Shown piece after piece: positions 10,642 through 21,956 of a DNA stretch of 64,000 nt. Each line of letters begins with the position of its first letter. Position 1 is the first letter of the stretch. The notes below the pieces were generated by a model. The model had not been told where the DNA came from and did no database searches. It saw only the letters and a list, made by a program, of their open reading frames with translations. The stretch comes from Henricia sp. BOLD:AAB3569. Its lineage: Eukaryota > Echinodermata > Asteroidea > Spinulosida > Echinasteridae. The stretch covers positions 124,001 through 188,000 of the forward strand of contig JBBELK010000396.1 of assembly GCA_037783545.1 (NCBI GenBank), written 5' to 3'. Position numbers and translations under genes: made by a program.

Positions 10642-11720
10642 TCAAAATGACACAAACGAAAGTGGACTGTGTATGGGTTTACGGTAGCACCATGTGAATC
10701 TCTTTTGTATATGGTTTAGGAACACGTTGAGGTCTTGCGGTCCATGTGGCCAGGTGATGAAGGTGCCATCTAAGGTCTGTGCGCTCACAGAGTGTGAGGT
10801 CGTGTCGGAGACGTTCCTTGGCAATGAGGCAGGCATTGCCTGTTGGGACATTGGCAATGAGGCAGGCATTGCCTGTTGGGACATTGGTGAAAGGGATTCG
10901 ACATCAAAGCTCGCCATTATATGTCATTGGGTTAGAGGGTGATATGCTGAGTGAGTCTGACAAACTGCTCTGAGTTTGTGACGTGATGAGGGGTGTTACC
11001 CACCAAGGGTTGTAGAATTTTAGTGAGGTGTTTTGCCGTGTTGTAGGTGGGGCCTCTTCTTGAGGCTACAATGGGACGTATGGGGATTTCGGGTTTGTGG
11101 ATCTTGGGTTGACCAAATAATCGGGGGCATGTGGAGCTAGAGGGTCTGAGCTGTCTGTACAGCTGGTATGAAATGGCCTCTGAACGTTGGAGAGCCAGCA
11201 ATTGGCTGGCAATCTTCCGTTCAGTGGCTGGTGTGGGATCCTTCCGGAGGCGACGGTATGTGGGGGTGGACATGATGGCAGTAATCTTACTGTGAGTCAT
11301 AGTCTGCCTTATCCATGATTCCTGTTGCGTTCCCTTTGTCTGCGGGGAGAATGTGTATCGACTGGTCTTGGCGTACGGCTCGGAGCGCTAGCTGTTCTTG
11401 CCTTGAAATGTTGGGTCTGGCTGGCTTGGCTTGCTTGAGAACTTGGTGGATTTGGATGCGAACATCATCCGCGGCCGCCTTGCTGAGGTGTTTCAAGGCC
11501 GGTTCTGTTGACTGGATGATGTCCTTTTCCTAGGACAGCTAGGTGTGACCGAGTTCTTGAGATCTGGAATTCTTGAGATCTGGAGTCGTAGGAGGTCTAG
11601 GCTGAAAGCTCGCAGGATATTGTCGGACTTGTGGTTCCGGACAGGATCCCGTAGTCGAAGACACTTCGGAATGATGTTCGAGTCTCGGCATCGTTTATGA
11701 AAACCAAGTTGTTTACTAGC
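10642..11720 (-). pseudogene. Penelope-like element reverse transcriptase, fragmented
   Basis: The 11496-11287 frame reads SIHILPADKGNATGIMDKAD, the Penelope RT block that precedes the fingers. 11300-10932 reads RLFGQPKIHKPEIPIRPIVA, then PTYNTAKHLTKILQPLVG and TNSEQFV. 10917-10642 begins MASFDVESL (start of motif A) and soon jumps to a WPHGPQDLNVFLNHI-like segment that normally follows motif C. The catalytic YADD region and the GIY-YIG endonuclease are therefore missing here. The short leader upstream of 11496 (to about 11720) also looks derived from the element. The copy is internally deleted and is bordered by the piggyBac end at 10630. Confidence 0.82.
10820..10885. repeat. 33-bp tandem duplication with internal dyad
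   Basis: Two identical 33-base units lie at 10820-10852 and 10853-10885 inside the Penelope-like pseudogene. Each unit begins with GGCAATG and contains its complement CATTGCC seven bases later, so it can fold into a small hairpin. On the minus strand the duplication keeps frame and explains the repeated MSQQAMPASLP peptide. Confidence 0.85.
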
Positions 11721-11754
11721 GTTGAACGTTGGATGGAAGTCCGTTCAAATGTGT

Positions 11755-11860
11755 ACTTCTGAAAAGAACCGGTGAGTGTGAATTCAACGTTTCGAACAGC
11801 GTGCTCTGTTCGTCTTTAGGAGTGGACTGGTCACGTATGACTGGTCACGTGGACTGGTCA
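11755..11860 (-). repeat. Penelope-like terminal region with hammerhead-like remnant
   Basis: On the minus strand this region contains a strong stem (CGAACAG ... CTGTTCG around AGCACG) followed directly by AAACGTTGAATTC. Penelope-like elements are known to carry hammerhead ribozymes at their repeat ends, with CTGATGA, a stem II and GAAAC. Here the CTGATGA box is eroded to CTAAAGA, so it should not self-cleave. A related but more damaged copy lies at 18710-18740. Degenerate GGACTGGTCACGTA words follow. Confidence 0.5.
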
Positions 11861-12400
11861 TGTAGGACTGTTTGCCACTACCAAGTGTCCCAAAGGTCTC
11901 CCATTGGCACCCTTCATTTATCTGTAACAAACAACAACATATTCACTTGCTTTTTCGTCATGTTCTGTATACTTCCTTTTCAGTTCACTTCGTGTTTCAG
12001 ATCTGTGATTGGACAGACCCGACGGCCCAAGCTAAACCCCCACAAAAAGTAAAGGGACACCTCATCTACATACGGTTTGGCATTCCTCTCCTTTCCTATG
12101 TTCCAGTCTTTCCATTCTTTCATCCACGATCCCTTCAGCCAATGTACATTCACAGGTGAACCTATCAGTTCAGTAACTCTCCCAATATACGGTCGCTTTG
12201 TCTTGTCCTCTAAATGTATTGCCACAGGTTCTCCCACTTCCGCAGAATCTCTGAAATCTTCCACAGTGACATGGTGCTGAAGCTCTTTCCCTTGATGTCG
12301 TCCAATGGAAACCTTTAGACAAACATTATTATTATTATTATGTAAACTGTTGTCTTTGAACTGCATGAGTAGCGTTCAAAACTCCAGGCAACATCTGATT
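11797..12400 (-). pseudogene. Unidentified repeat family copy A, BAH/Tudor-like C-terminal part
   Basis: The minus-strand frame 12366-11980 reads VEDFRDSAEVGEPVAIHLED, then YIGRVTEL, VNVHWLKGSWMKEWKDW and a tail. A layout of 'GEPVAIH... YIGRV... V-x-W' looks like a small beta-barrel reader fold (BAH or Tudor type), but this is resemblance only. The same block occurs in copies B (16,362 on) and C (18,930 on). The frame just upstream (12338-13003) overlaps it in another phase, so a frameshift or an intron lies near 12350, next to a short (TTA)n run at about 12326-12341. Confidence 0.45.
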
Positions 12401-13003
12401 TTCGTTTCTGATCCGTTTAGTTGTCTTGTGTATCTCAGAATTTCCGTGGTTTAACACTAATAACAGGGTTTTATGTCCACTGCTCTCGCGTAATGAGGGT
12501 TCAGAACGTATTAGATAAGGGTATGTTAACTGTCCAGCAATCTGAATGTACAGTTTGGCTTGTCCGATGTGTGCTCGAAGGCGTGCTCCATTTAAGCCAT
12601 AGCCAGGAGCCATGAAAGAATCGTGCAGCTCCTTCTTACGATATGTTAGAAACCGGAGTTGATGAGGTTGGACAGTAGAAGTCTTCGGACATCTTTGGAG
12701 AATGTCCCGTAACCGACTCTTGATAGCAACTTCTGTATCATCCGGACCAATGTCTGTCACACTATCCAAAACCACTAAAGGCTTGGAAAGTGGGCATGGA
12801 AGTGTCATGTCATGCACGAAAGTGACCTTTACCGGCCGCAGAGTCGATGCTGATTTATTCTGGTTTAAAGCAGACATCCTGGAGACTTTCCTCCCTGTGT
12901 GACCTCGTGTGTCTGTTGTGTAGTGCCTCAGAAGGTGACAAAAACGGCAAAATATACACATATTATACACCAAAATAGGGGTTTTGGGGGTCGAGAAACA
13001 CAT
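12338..13003 (-). CDS. Unidentified conserved ORF of a dispersed repeat (copy A)
   Basis: A 221-codon open frame contains KPLVVLDSVTDIGPDDTEVA, LRFLTYRKKELHDSFMAPGY, ARLRAHIGQAKLYIQIAG and a basic tail. Copy B (16680-17102) repeats the last 140 residues with only two substitutions that I can see, so the protein sequence is strongly preserved or the duplication is young. The first ~40 residues (Cys-rich, CIFCRFCH) may be intron. I do not recognise the family. The BAH/Tudor-like segment lies immediately downstream. It could be part of an uncharacterised transposon or an expanded host gene family. Confidence 0.5.
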   Translation of the reverse strand: MCFSTPKTPILVYNMCIFCRFCHLLRHYTTDTRGHTGRKVSRMSALNQNKSASTLRPVKVTFVHDMTLPCPLSKPLVVLDSVTDIGPDDTEVAIKSRLRDILQRCPKTSTVQPHQLRFLTYRKKELHDSFMAPGYGLNGARLRAHIGQAKLYIQIAGQLTYPYLIRSEPSLRESSGHKTLLLVLNHGNSEIHKTTKRIRNENQMLPGVLNATHAVQRQQFT

Positions 13004-13858
13004 ATTTTAAACCCAATCTTGTAAAGATATCTTTCTGTATGAATCTCCACCTCGCATCCCAATCTTTCCTCCTCCAATTTGCACAATTCTTTGGTTTCCT
13101 TCTTGTACTGCAGGTTAACAGGGCGGCAAAAATGTGTACTTGAAGGCTTTTTATTTTTCCCAAACGTTCTGGCGGCGCCATTGACTACAAGTTTGAGGGA
13201 AACTATTGCAGTTTGAAACAGACTCTCTTAATTCTTAAGAGCCTCCTCCAGGGAGGTTTCTTCATACCTTTGTTTGTATAGACTTTGACTGGAAGCCCCA
13301 TCAAACCCTACCTTACAATAGAGCATCCCCTTCATCCTCCCCCAGTCCATCCAAAACCCTTTTGCTTGCAGGAAGGGAACAGATGTTGGACCTTTGTCCC
13401 ACATCTGCGGTTTACCATGTCCTGCAGAGGGCATAGAGAATAGGTGTCAGTTATAATTAGGTTCTGAGATAGCAGGTTTGTTTAGTCTCAAAAACTTTGT
13501 GTAAGGTTGGGTAGATATTGGCATTTTGCATCAGAGAGCTGTTTCTGATCATTTGATATAGATCATCACTAAGATCACACTGCACTTTGAGGGCTAGAGC
13601 ATCCTCTGATGACATAATAGTAGGAAGACTTTGAGCAAAATTTGTCCTTATCTCTTTGGCATTTTTGGTTGTTTGTTTGAAGACAAATCCTAGATCTTGT
13701 TGATTGGGATCGGCCCTGGCACTTCTTGCAGCTGCAAGAGCAAGAGCCTCCGTTTCATTGTGGTCTTTGTGAACGGTCTCCCATATCTTCCCAGCTTTTT
13801 CTTGGTATTCCAGTACCTCCTGGTTGGGGATTCGGTCTCTCAACCTTGAGTTCTTCAT
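12963..13858 (-). other. Possible further exons of the copy A gene
   Basis: Minus-strand open frames at 13858-13457 (133 codons, helical and charged: NQEVLEYQEKAGKIWETV), 13434-13228 (DKGPTSVPFLQAKGFWMDWG) and 13181-12963 (WDARWRFIQKDIFTRLGLKY) look protein-like in composition and are collinear with the conserved ORF downstream. I do not recognise any of them, and I did not find unambiguous splice sites joining them. They could instead belong to an unrelated decayed element. Confidence 0.35.
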
Positions 13859-13859
13859 C

Positions 13860-15800
13860 CAGCCATTCCTCTTTTTTTTTTCATGAATCTCTCGTAGTTT
13901 CTACAGTATTTTTTCAGTTTCTCCTTGACCTTGCTCACAAACTTGATGACTGTCTGGTTTAATTCCTGAAGATTTTCTTACTCATTGCCTAGATCTTCAT
14001 TCCCCAAGACCTCTGTCACTAGCTATTTGGTAAGGTCTTGACTGGCTATGCCTTTTTTCCTTAATGGTGGGAATTAATTTTGTTCTCTTCATGTTGACTA
14101 CAAAGAAGAGAAAATGAACTGAAATGAAATGTTAGGACATGTATAGTGTATACTTACCATTTTAGTGTACATTGAGTACACTTTTATGATTTGTTGAGTA
14201 CACTTTTATTATTGTCTCAAAGGGGCAACAATAACATCATTTGGGTCTTTCTATAAATTAGGAGTCCAAAAGTGTGACATTTAGTGTCCCCCGTTACACC
14301 TGATATGTGTTATTTTTCGTACAAAAATCATTAAAATGGCTTTTTGTGTATGATTAACTTCCCAACATTAAAGCACAACTGAAACCACAACAGAGTCAAA
14401 CATTATTATGAGCGATTCAATACCATTTTCATTACAACAGGCTTTTGTTCTCCCATCACTTCATTTATGTTAACATGGGAGACTGGTAACAGAATGGAAG
14501 ACTGCCATGAACTCATTGGATACATTTTACGCATGTTAGTACTTTGGATATTGATTGTGTTTGTTTCGGTTGATGTACATACCTTGCACTGTCGCTGTCT
14601 GTTTGCTTGTCCGCTTCTTCGGGCAAATTTTCGCCGGGCCTGTACAATAATCCCACAAACGGGAAGAAGTATTATTACATTAATACGTATACTTCATACT
14701 GTTACGTAAAAGTATATATGACCGTATATACACATAAACTGGGCTCAAAAGAAACTTATAATTTTTTCAAAGTGGGAATTGTACTACACGAAAATAAATC
14801 CATAATGGCCTACATTATGTCGACACCAGATAGGTCCAGCGATGGGTCGTTGTCTTCCTTGTCACAAATGGAGATGTCACGTTCTTGGCTTTGAAGTCTC
14901 CGTCTAGGAAAAGAAAAAAATTGCAACATTGTTTAAGCAAATGAATATACGCCGTCAAATATTACATGTATCTTCGTTATATCTACATGAGAAAACTCTT
15001 TATCGTGGCATGCAGACTTTCGCTGATCATATAGGCATTGTATGTTATAGCCCACGCTCGATAAAGCCCAAGCTCGATTATAGCCATACAACTTAAACTT
15101 TCACAAAATAATGCGAATCCGCATTCGGGGTAGCGTACGTATTCCGGTATAGGCCTATACTGCAAAATTACAGTAGTCAAATCTGACCATAAATAAAACA
15201 GTCATGATCAAAACATTGCACCCAGCTTAGTTACCCTATAGTTACCGTAATGACTAAAATACAGTTACTAACAATGAATTTGACTCAGTCTGTTTTAACT
15301 ACGATGGTTCTAGTCATCCTGATTAGAAAATCTAGTCATGCTGACTGATTTTCTTTTGCCTAGTTATTTTGGATTAAATTGTTGCATAGACAGCAGAAGT
15401 GTGACGTGTTGCAATGGTAATTGGCTCTAAACATCATGACCGTCTGAAAAAAGTATAGCCTACCATTGCAAAAGCATAGGGACACGGTTTAGTGATTTTT
15501 ACTGTAGAACCATTGCCTTGGCAACTAACAAAAGATGACGTATTCATTTCGGCAGTCTGTTGTCGCTGAACATAATTTTATCGGTCATGAGAGTGCGAAA
15601 CGGATTGTCCATTACCAGTTTCATGTTTATAGGCCGATACGTTGGGTCGATATAAAAGGTTCGCCTGTAACCATATAGGCCTAAAGCGTAACCATGTTTC
15701 TCATGCTTGTTCCCGTGTTTCTTTTTTCCCCTTTATCCCGATCCCTTTTTAGGTTGCTTTAGCATGGGAAAACATACATTTTAGATGACCCTTGTAAAAT
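13860..15800. other. No recognisable gene
   Basis: This is AT-rich intergenic or intronic sequence. A short direct duplication (TTGAGTACACTTTTAT at about 14171 and again at about 14194) is visible. Open frames here lack family resemblance, and I see no transposon ends. Confidence 0.4.
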
Positions 15801-15816
15801 TATGTCCATTTGAAAA

Positions 15817-16019
15817 CTAATACCTTCGTCTATTGTCATATCGGCGAATGTTGTTAATGCATTCGCCAAGGTCGTAGCGCACATGCTTCCAATTCGCGAT
15901 GCTGTCGGACATTTCCATATCAGCCAATACGGCTTCCACCGCTTGCCGCATGTCAGGGTGTCGCCTACCCGTCAAACCATATTTATGGATGGCCGCCCGA
16001 ATCGATGCCTGTGTTAGAG
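15817..16019 (-). other. Candidate terminal exon with strong splice acceptor
   Basis: On the minus strand a polypyrimidine tract ending TTTCTCTAACACAG (about 16020-16033) precedes an open frame reading IRAAIHKYGLTGRRHPDMRQ and VRYDLGECINNIRRYDNRRR before a stop at 15817. Composition and border are what a last coding exon looks like. I do not recognise the protein. Confidence 0.35.
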
Positions 16020-16222
16020 AAACAAGTATACACATAAGTGGCATATTAATTATACATGTATGGGCCTAATGTAAACACTGCGTAACAATTAGTTTCACAC
16101 TGTGTAACAATTAGTTTCACACTGTAGGCCTAGTCAAAATAGTGTCAACAGGACATGTATATCAGACATAATTTTGACTTTTTAAAAATGATGTCTCATA
16201 TGACTATTAACGGTATTGTATT

Positions 16223-16314
16223 GCTCGCGCGCCAAATTCGTTCCACGAAATACGCAGCCTCCATAGCAAAGGCATGGAGCTGTGTATTTTGTGGCACGAA
16301 TTTGGCGCGTGAGC
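16223..16314. repeat. Foldback MITE, family 'GCGCGCCAAATTCGT', copy 1
   Basis: Arms of about 40 bases pair around the centre TAGCAAAGGCA. The outer words GCGCGCCAAATTCGT and ACGAATTTGGCGCG are complementary. A second member with the same centre and the same 3' flank (GCATTGCTGACGAG) lies at 37338-37444. The element abuts the left border of repeat copy B. Confidence 0.82.
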
Positions 16315-16361
16315 ATTGCTGACGAGTCTGTGACCAAAAAGTACGACTGGGTATGTGTGTG

Positions 16362-17104
16362 CGACGGCCCAACCTAAACCCCCACAAAAAGTAAAGGGAC
16401 ACCTCATCCACATACGGTTTGGCATTCCTCCCCTTTCCTATGTTCCAGTCTTTCCATTCTTTCATCCACGATCCCTTCAGCCAATGTACATTCACAGGTG
16501 AACCCATCAGTTCAGTAACTCTCCCAATATACGGTCGCTTTGTCTTGTCCTCTAAATGTATTGCCACAGGTTCTCCCACTTCCGCAGAATCTCTGAAATC
16601 TTCCACAGTGACATGGTGCTGAAGCTCTTTCCCTTGATGTCGTCCAATGGAAACCTTTAGACAAATATTATTATTATTATTATGTAAACTGTTGTCTTTG
16701 AACTGCATGAGTAGCGTTCAAAACTCCAGGCAACATCTGATTTTCGTTTCTGATCCGTTTAGTTGTCTTGTGTATCTCAACATTTCCGTGGTTTAACACT
16801 AATAACAGGGTTTTATGTCCACTGCTCTCGCGTAATGAGGGTTCAGAACGTATTAGATAACGGTACGTTAACTGTCCAGCAATCTGAATGTACAGTTTGG
16901 CTTGTCCGATGTGTGCTCGAAGGCGTGCTCCATTTAAGCCATAGCCAGGAGCCATGAAAGAATCGTGCAGCTCCTTCTTACGATATGTTAGAAACCGGAG
17001 TTGATGAGGTTGGACAGTAGAAGTCTTCGGACATCTTTGGAGAATGTCCCGTAACCGACTCTTGATAGCAACTTCTGTATCATCCGGACCAATGTCTGTC
17101 ACAT
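16362..17104 (-). pseudogene. Unidentified repeat family copy B (truncated)
   Basis: This is almost identical to 12019-12775 in the same orientation. It contains the end of the conserved ORF (17102-16680, 140 codons) and the BAH/Tudor-like part (VEDFRDSAEVGEPVAIHLED, 16708 downward). Homology stops abruptly at about 17104 in the middle of the conserved protein, and at 16362 next to the foldback element. Sequence through the foldback is read as an artificial extension of the frame. Confidence 0.7.
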
Positions 17105-17302
17105 GTTCTCTTTTTCGCTGACTACATCGTGAGACAGCAGATGAGTGTTGTTTTACTTCATATTACCACGATGAATAAAATGTTTCGTTTTATTGGTTTA
17201 GTCTAGTTTGCAAAACTGTTTACGGTATAATTTGTAGCAATGAACCAATTATCTAATTTGAATAATCAAATCTTACGAAAGTGGTGAGAACAAGCGTCTA
17301 CT

Positions 17303-18690
17303 CTACAAAGTAGATGAAATGGAATTCACACAGCTCAAGTTTAAATTTGAGTGTAAAACCCACAATGCACCATCTGAATCTGAAGCAGTTGTCAGAGGCA
17401 ACGATATCCTTACCAAAGGAACAAATGACACCGAGTGACTTGATCTGTGGTCAACTACCTTCCAAAGCTTCGTCTCTCCATCCTGTATAGGGGCTTTCTT
17501 CCAGTCCACCTTGGCAAGTTCTGTGGTTGTTCCATCACTTCGTTCACACAGAAGGAAATAAAGCACCCGTTCAAATAATAGGTACCCCTCACCTAAACGA
17601 TTGCTAGAGGTACCTCCTGCTGTGAATAGACCAGCAACAAAAGATGAGGCAACAGCCTTGTTCTGGTCAATTTCACAACAGGTGTACTTCTGGCATCTTG
17701 GGTGTTCCCTCTGCGCAACAAAGAATTTAACTGCATCCCGGTTGAAGCCTTGGTGTTCAAGGAGAAACCAGTCGCTGTCATTCATTCGTACAGGAACCGA
17801 TGGTTTTTCCCATCAACCACAGCAATCGCACGACATCACTTACCCTGTATGCTTCAATGGCTGCTGCCTCAGGCTTGCTCCTGTTCATAATTCGTCCAGC
17901 TAGGAAAGACATGAAGCGTTCAAAACCGAACATCCATTGTGATGTGTCAGGTCCGTATTTTTTTTAGGGAATTGCATGCATGGTGCACAATGTGCATGCA
18001 AAGTGTCTGTAAAAATATAAATAAAAGTGCAAGAAACTTGGATAAATTACACAAGTACAAAAAAAGAAACCTTTGAAACTAGTAGCAGTTAGGCTTGGGC
18101 AACTCAACCATTTTCGGAGTCGACTCTGATTCCAAGAAAGAATTGCGATTCCATTTTTCACCGGAAGACATTAAATATACCGAGCGTGTACATCGATGAT
18201 TATACTTATTGCACCGATGACGACCAAATTATTGCCACCGAGTGGTACTGAACATCCCCGGAATGATGCCGGCTTGTACCACACTTTCTCAATAATGTGG
18301 GAATTATCAGATACTAAATATTCTTTCAAAAGTTTTACCTTGGGAATTGCTAGGTACATTTTGGAATCGGCAAGCTATCACTGGGAATCAAACCCCAATG
18401 AAAGAGAATGGATTTCTACCGATTCAAGTAATAACCTTAGATGCTACTATACCGACTTTTTCTTTCTTTGCTTTTTTCAAATTGTGAAAAAGTACCTGTA
18501 TTCCAAGGGGATAATCCCGTTCGATCAGGCTTAATGTCTCGTGGACCTCCTCATCCAGTACATCCTCTCGGTGTCAACACTGTGGTCTGTCAGTAGGGCG
18601 ATTACATCACACAGCTTGAAAAATTTCCGTCTCTGCTGATTTCCTAACATACCATTAAAGACGTACTTAAGGATACCTGATGATGCAAGC
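17303..18690 (-). pseudogene. CACTA/EnSpm-type transposase C-terminal part (DUF4218), spliced, damaged
   Basis: Going 5' to 3' on the minus strand, 18690-18500 encodes YVFNGMLGNQQRRKFFKLCD and VIALLTDHSVDTE, then a frame break. 17972-17844 encodes KYGPDTSQWMFGFERFMSFL and RIMNRSKPEAAAIEAYR, ending at a GTAAGT donor (17838-17843). After a 68-base intron, 17775-17303 encodes DWFLLEHQGFNRDAVKFF and a beta-rich region to a stop. W-x-F-x-FER ... N-x-ARPE-x-S-I-x-E is the signature of DUF4218, which follows the Transposase_21 domain in CACTA transposases. The transposase core itself is not visible. A domesticated relative is possible. Confidence 0.65.
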
Positions 18691-18705
18691 TAAGCAGAAA
18701 CAAAA

Positions 18706-19110
18706 TACAGCGTGCTCTGTTCGTCTTCAGGAGTGGACCGGTCACGTACATGTAGGACTGGTCACGTAGGACTGTTTACCACGACCAAGTTTCCCAAAGG
18801 TCTCCCATTGGCACTCTTCATTTATCTGTAACAAACAACAAAATATTCACTTGCTTTTTCGTCATGTTCTGTATACTTCCTTTTCAGTTCACTTCGTGTT
18901 TCAGATCTGTGATTGGATAAACCCGACAAAATATGAACAAAAAGTGAAGGGACACCTCATCTACATACGGTTTGGCATGCCTCCCCTTTCCTATGTTCCA
19001 GTCTTTCCATTCTTTCATCCACGATCCCTTCAGCCAATGTACATTAACAGATGAACCCATCAGTTCAGTAACTCTATTTGTCTTGTCCTCTAAATGTATT
19101 GTGACGTGCA
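18706..19110 (-). repeat. Unidentified repeat family copy C (5'-type border, rearranged)
   Basis: 18710-19080 matches 11797-12180: the hammerhead-like remnant, the GGTCACGTA words, and the start of the BAH/Tudor-like coding segment (VNVHWLKGSWMKEWKDWNIG). A deletion removes the YIGRV block near 19077. The right border falls near 19110. The shared left border with copy A suggests that the Penelope-like end belongs to, or moved with, this repeat. Confidence 0.65.
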
Positions 19111-19440
19111 GGCGATTCTGCCCTACGCGCATGCAACTAGTCTGGTTTACAGACACGTTGTATGTGGACTACATGTACATGTACGTGAAGCGGAAACCAG
19201 TCTGCGCACATCTTAAGGCAGACTGTTATTCCCATAATTCCGTTTTAGAATAAATATTTTCGCAATCCCATAATTCCGTTTTAGAATATAAAGATTTTAC
19301 AATATAAAAATGCATAGCATACAACTATAATTTATTATCTGTATGCATTATAATAACCATAAACATATATTCATAACCATATATTTTAAACAATGAATAT
19401 CAATAAATTGAAAAACATTAAATATATATTTGACTATGAA

Positions 19441-20051
19441 TATACACTCGACCAAAAAAAATCTGTCACCAGTAAGACATTTGTAGATATTTATTATGAA
19501 ATTGTATTTAATGTAGGAAAATAATGTATCAAATTTTAGCTGAACATATCACTCAAAGGAATATAGCTCAACGGAGTCCATGATGGCAAGCTTCACGGAA
19601 CAGGAATGCAACAAAGGAGTGTGGGGTCAGAATGAAAAACACCAAAGAAACGACGATGTCAACTTTATTGCACTCAAGCAAGGGGAGTTACAGTTCAGTT
19701 GTTTGCTTCCACCTAATGCAATGGCACGATTCAGATTGGACAATTTAACCATTTTGATTTGGATGTTTTTGACAAGACATTAATAAATTCAAACTCACTT
19801 AAAAATGTCCTAATTGTCTACACACAAATTGCCCAAATCACAAGTTGCATTGTGCTTTGGTGTTTTTCATTCTGACCCCACACTCCTTTGTTGCATTCCT
19901 GTTCAGTGAAGCTTGCCATCATGATCCCACTTGAGCTCTATTCCTTTGAGGGATATGTTCAGCTAAAATTTGATATATTATTTTCCTACATTAAATACAA
20001 TTTCATAATAAATGTCTTACTGGTGACAGAACTTTTTTGGTCGAGTGTATA
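19441..20051. mobile_element. 611-bp MITE with long terminal inverted repeats
   Basis: TATACACTCGACCAAAAAA at 19441 is complementary to the end at 20051. The arms then continue for more than 200 bases (19441-19655 against about 19845-20051), through AAGCTTCACGGAACAGGAAT and TTGTTGCATTCCTGTTCA. The element is flanked by TA-rich sequence, consistent with a Tc1/mariner-type non-autonomous element. No transposase is encoded. One arm recurs at 23994-24185. Confidence 0.85.
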
Positions 20052-20059
20052 TTGGTAAC

Positions 20060-21950
20060 GTATTGAATAATGCAACGTTTCACACGTCATAGTTAAGTTG
20101 AAAATCATGTCATACCTGACTAAATCTTTAACTGGATCAGAAATGCATTTTTCTTGTATATACAAGTAAAATAACATGTCATGTTTATCAAATACTAATC
20201 AATGATCTGGCTTAGAAAATAGTTGGAAACGCTATGGTGGAAGTAGTTAATGCACGCCAGCTACATGTATGCAGAGACAGTGTCAATAGACGTGTCTAAA
20301 TTTCAGCCAACTCCCATTGGCCAAGTATTAAAATAACTTGGGTAACATACATGTACCTTTGAAAACTCATGATTCAGCTTGTTCTGGATGAGCCGATTGA
20401 GTTTCAGGGGAAATTTCTTCTTCTGGTTCATCATGCCTATTCAGTAGACCCTGTAGCTCTTCAAGGGGCCACCCTCAAAATATGGAAACCAACACACTTT
20501 ATAAGCAAACCGTTTATCACCTATTGTGCTACCCAGCAAAATGCACAAGGCTTTGACTTTGTGACTTCCACAAACAGCATCCCTGTGCTACAATATCATG
20601 GGTTAATCAACCCATTTGATTACTGCAGTCAGTAATCAAATGACATTCAACAGGGTAATTAACATTAAAAAGAGAGGGGAAACAGGAAGAAACTGACAAA
20701 AATTGCAGACTCTGTACACTGTTCTTAAATTTCCTATGACACTGACATTAAGGAACCACAAAAGAGAGGTATAGTAATAACAAAAAGGATATGATGCACA
20801 TGAACGAAGAGGGTATGTATACCACAATCATGCGACATGCGATAATTTTTCTTTTTTTTAGCCTCAATAGCGTTGTGCTCACGATACTTTATACACTAAT
20901 TTCATGTGAATCTAGTGGGGTGGAATTGAGGTGTTTCCTCGTTGGCCAAGCTACCCGTATATTAATCCGGAATGACACGACAAATAAAGCCACTGGGCTC
21001 TTCTTTACTTTCAAGAAATGTATTTATTTCCAGTCACGTTCATCTCCATATTAAAAGCCCGTAAAAAGAAAGAGCCCTGCAATGATTCCAAACAGAAAGG
21101 TTGAATTTTTTAGACGGTAGGTTGGCTCATTTACACTGACATAACATACAATACATTTTCAAAGTCTAATTACAATTTCCTTGTCAAAATTCTTCCTAAA
21201 TGATCTTTAGTTAATACAGATAATATTTACCAAAGTAAGGAATTTTAACCTACCCCAGCTTGAGCAGAAATAACGAAAAATGCACGCCAACTTGCACGAC
21301 GCGGCTGGCTTGGATCGACGTCCAACAGAAAAAGGACGCGTCGAACACGAAATGTTTATCAAAAAGGCAGACGACCGATTCACCCGATACACTATGGTAT
21401 TCATGCGCTTTGAGTAGAAATACTTTCACAAGGTGTCGAGCTCAAGTAAGTTATAGGAATATAATAACTACTACAAGACGAATACTTGGAATACCACCTT
21501 GGTATAACCAAATAATCCAGCATAGTAAATCACAGGGGCCTGAGCTATTTTAATTCCGTGATGCGGCAATAAAGTAAACAACCATAGAGCGCCAAAACTA
21601 CAATAAAAGGAAAGTGCTCCAATTTAGGAAAACAAGTATGGGGCGCAATGTACAAAACATTTGTTATTAATCAAACGTCGATAAAAAAATTATAACCGGC
21701 AAATCAAACAAGTGCAAAAACATATCTATACCATGCTGACCACGTGCTCAGAAATAGGTTGCCCTTTCCAAATCATTTTTGCGCCGTTTATACTACATGT
21801 ACATGTATTCTGAATGCTTGGACTTATAGCCCAAAATCGGACAGCACATGAAAGTATCTTTCAAGTCTAAAATCCTGCAATCTCTGATTCATATAATAAC
21901 ATCACATTAGTGCTTTAATATATTTTTAATAAGAGAACTGTTAATTTATT
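20060..21950. other. No recognisable gene
   Basis: AT-rich sequence with no protein family that I recognise. The open frames here (for example 20369-20635) have no supporting motif or splice context. Confidence 0.35.
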
Positions 21951-21956
21951 AACTAA

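Noticed and set aside
13228..13858. Assigning a named family to the charged frames upstream of copy A
   Set aside because: No motif was recognised; naming would be guesswork.
16196..16425. Extension of the copy B protein through the foldback
   Set aside because: The frame continues by chance through the palindromic MITE; copy A ends differently at this point.
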